Assembly (NCBI GenBank): GCA_046590195.1
Contig: JBKJTP010000195.1
Coordinates: 1 to 6,888 of the forward strand
Length of the DNA: 6,888 nucleotides
Source: JBKJTP01 sp046590195
GTDB lineage: Bacteria > Bacteroidota > Ignavibacteria > Palsa-1295
Reading direction: 5' to 3'
A program made the translations under genes and the position numbers. The notes beneath the pieces are model-generated. The model did no database searches. It was not told the DNA's origin and saw nothing but the letters and a program-made list of their open reading frames with translations. Shown here piece by piece: positions 6,427-6,888 of the stretch. Numbering within the stretch: the first letter of the stretch is position 1; every line of letters begins with the position of its first letter.

Positions 6427-6855
6427 CTAGATTCGCGAAGGCCAGATGTGATAGAGCATGAGATAGATCATCACGCCGGTCACTGAAACGTACAGCCAGA
6501 TAGGATACGTATAGCGTGAGATCTTACGATGCAACGCGAACTGCGACTTCAGTCCACGACGAAGACTCAGAATGGCTAGCACGGGTACTGCCGCTGCAAG
6601 TATAGTATGCGAGATCAGGATCGTAAAGTAGAAAGGCCTTGACCAGCCTTCGCCCTTAAAGCCTACGCTTCCAACCTGATAATGATAGATCAGATAACTG
6701 ATCAGAAAAATACAGCTAACTGTAAACGCAGCGATCATCAGCTTCTTATGCTCGTCGCGCTTGTTCTGCTTGATCTTGCTGCGAGCAATGATCAGGAGGA
6801 TTGCGCAGGTGCCGTTCAGCACTGAGTTGAGTAAGGGGAGGTCGTAAAAGGACAT
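6427..6855 (-). CDS. DUF420 membrane protein, CtaM/YozB-like
   Basis: The 142-residue protein has four predicted membrane helices at about 7-24, 38-58, 76-98 and 117-136. The pattern is that of DUF420: LPLLNSVLNG at the N-terminus, a basic loop with DEHKKLM (34-40), SYLIYHYQ (53-60), FYFTILISHTILA (75-87) and LHRKISRYTYPIWLYVSVTGV (near 108-128). His36, His58, His83 and His109 sit at or near helix ends and are candidates for haem or metal binding. The Staphylococcus aureus member CtaM is needed for maturation of the haem-copper menaquinol oxidase, and YozB is the Bacillus subtilis relative. A role in terminal-oxidase assembly is inferred by family. Start ATG 6855 gives the full N-terminus. 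The gene converges on the methyltransferase with only 15 bp between stops; upstream genes lie outside the window and may be oxidase genes. No clear terminator separates the convergent genes. Confidence 0.87.
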   Translation of the reverse strand: MSFYDLPLLNSVLNGTCAILLIIARSKIKQNKRDEHKKLMIAAFTVSCIFLISYLIYHYQVGSVGFKGEGWSRPFYFTILISHTILAAAVPVLAILSLRRGLKSQFALHRKISRYTYPIWLYVSVTGVMIYLMLYHIWPSRI

Positions 6856-6888
6856 GATCGAGAGAAGAGAGTGTCAGCGATCAGGACT

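Noticed and set aside
6409..6440. Possible bidirectional terminator between the convergent methyltransferase and DUF420 genes
   Set aside because: No stable hairpin with a T run is visible in the 15-bp gap or just beyond it.
6856..6888. Possible C-terminal end of another minus-strand gene (an in-frame TGA at 6876-6874)
   Set aside because: Only four codons precede the stop before the window edge, too little to support a gene.
1..6888. Mobile element, CRISPR, phage or defence system
   Set aside because: No transposase or integrase motifs, no terminal inverted or direct repeats and no regular spacer array are seen; all genes outside the unknown secreted protein fit housekeeping or envelope functions.

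Overview
The window looks like ordinary chromosomal DNA from a free-living Gram-negative bacterium of the Bacteroidota/Chlorobiota group. The strongest clue is a secreted protein ending in a type IX secretion (T9SS) C-terminal sorting domain of the 'YPNP' type, a system largely confined to that group. Clear Shine-Dalgarno sequences are missing in front of most starts, which also fits. A Chlorobiota lineage such as Ignavibacteria or Kapabacteria is my best guess, from the overall look rather than from any search.

Layout. (a) 1-813, minus strand: the N-terminal 271 residues of a secreted protein of unknown function, cut off by the left window edge. (b) 857-885: a strong Rho-independent terminator on the minus strand. 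(c) 913-3054, minus strand: a 713-residue secreted mosaic protein with a signal peptide, a DUF3494 (ice-binding-like) domain, four Ig-like repeats and a T9SS sorting domain. (d) 3055-3376: a gene-free divergent intergenic region with three inverted repeats. (e) 3377-6411, plus strand: a tight three-gene run of a Tat-exported Rieske [2Fe-2S] protein, DNA primase DnaG and a class I SAM-dependent methyltransferase. The gaps are 15 bp and a 4-bp ATGA overlap. (f) 6427-6855, minus strand and convergent: a four-helix DUF420 membrane protein of the CtaM/YozB type, linked in other bacteria to haem-copper oxidase maturation.

How the genes relate. The left half is an envelope/secretion region: two exported proteins on one strand, separated by a terminator. 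The right half pairs core replication (dnaG) with a probable electron-transfer protein and a methyltransferase of unknown substrate; close packing suggests one transcript. The Rieske and DUF420 proteins both point to respiration, but no cytochrome b, cytochrome c or oxidase subunit lies in the window. I found no tRNA, rRNA, CRISPR array, transposase, phage gene or recognised defence system. The most notable items are the uncharacterised secreted family at the left edge, the DUF3494/Ig/T9SS architecture, and the Rieske-dnaG-methyltransferase arrangement.
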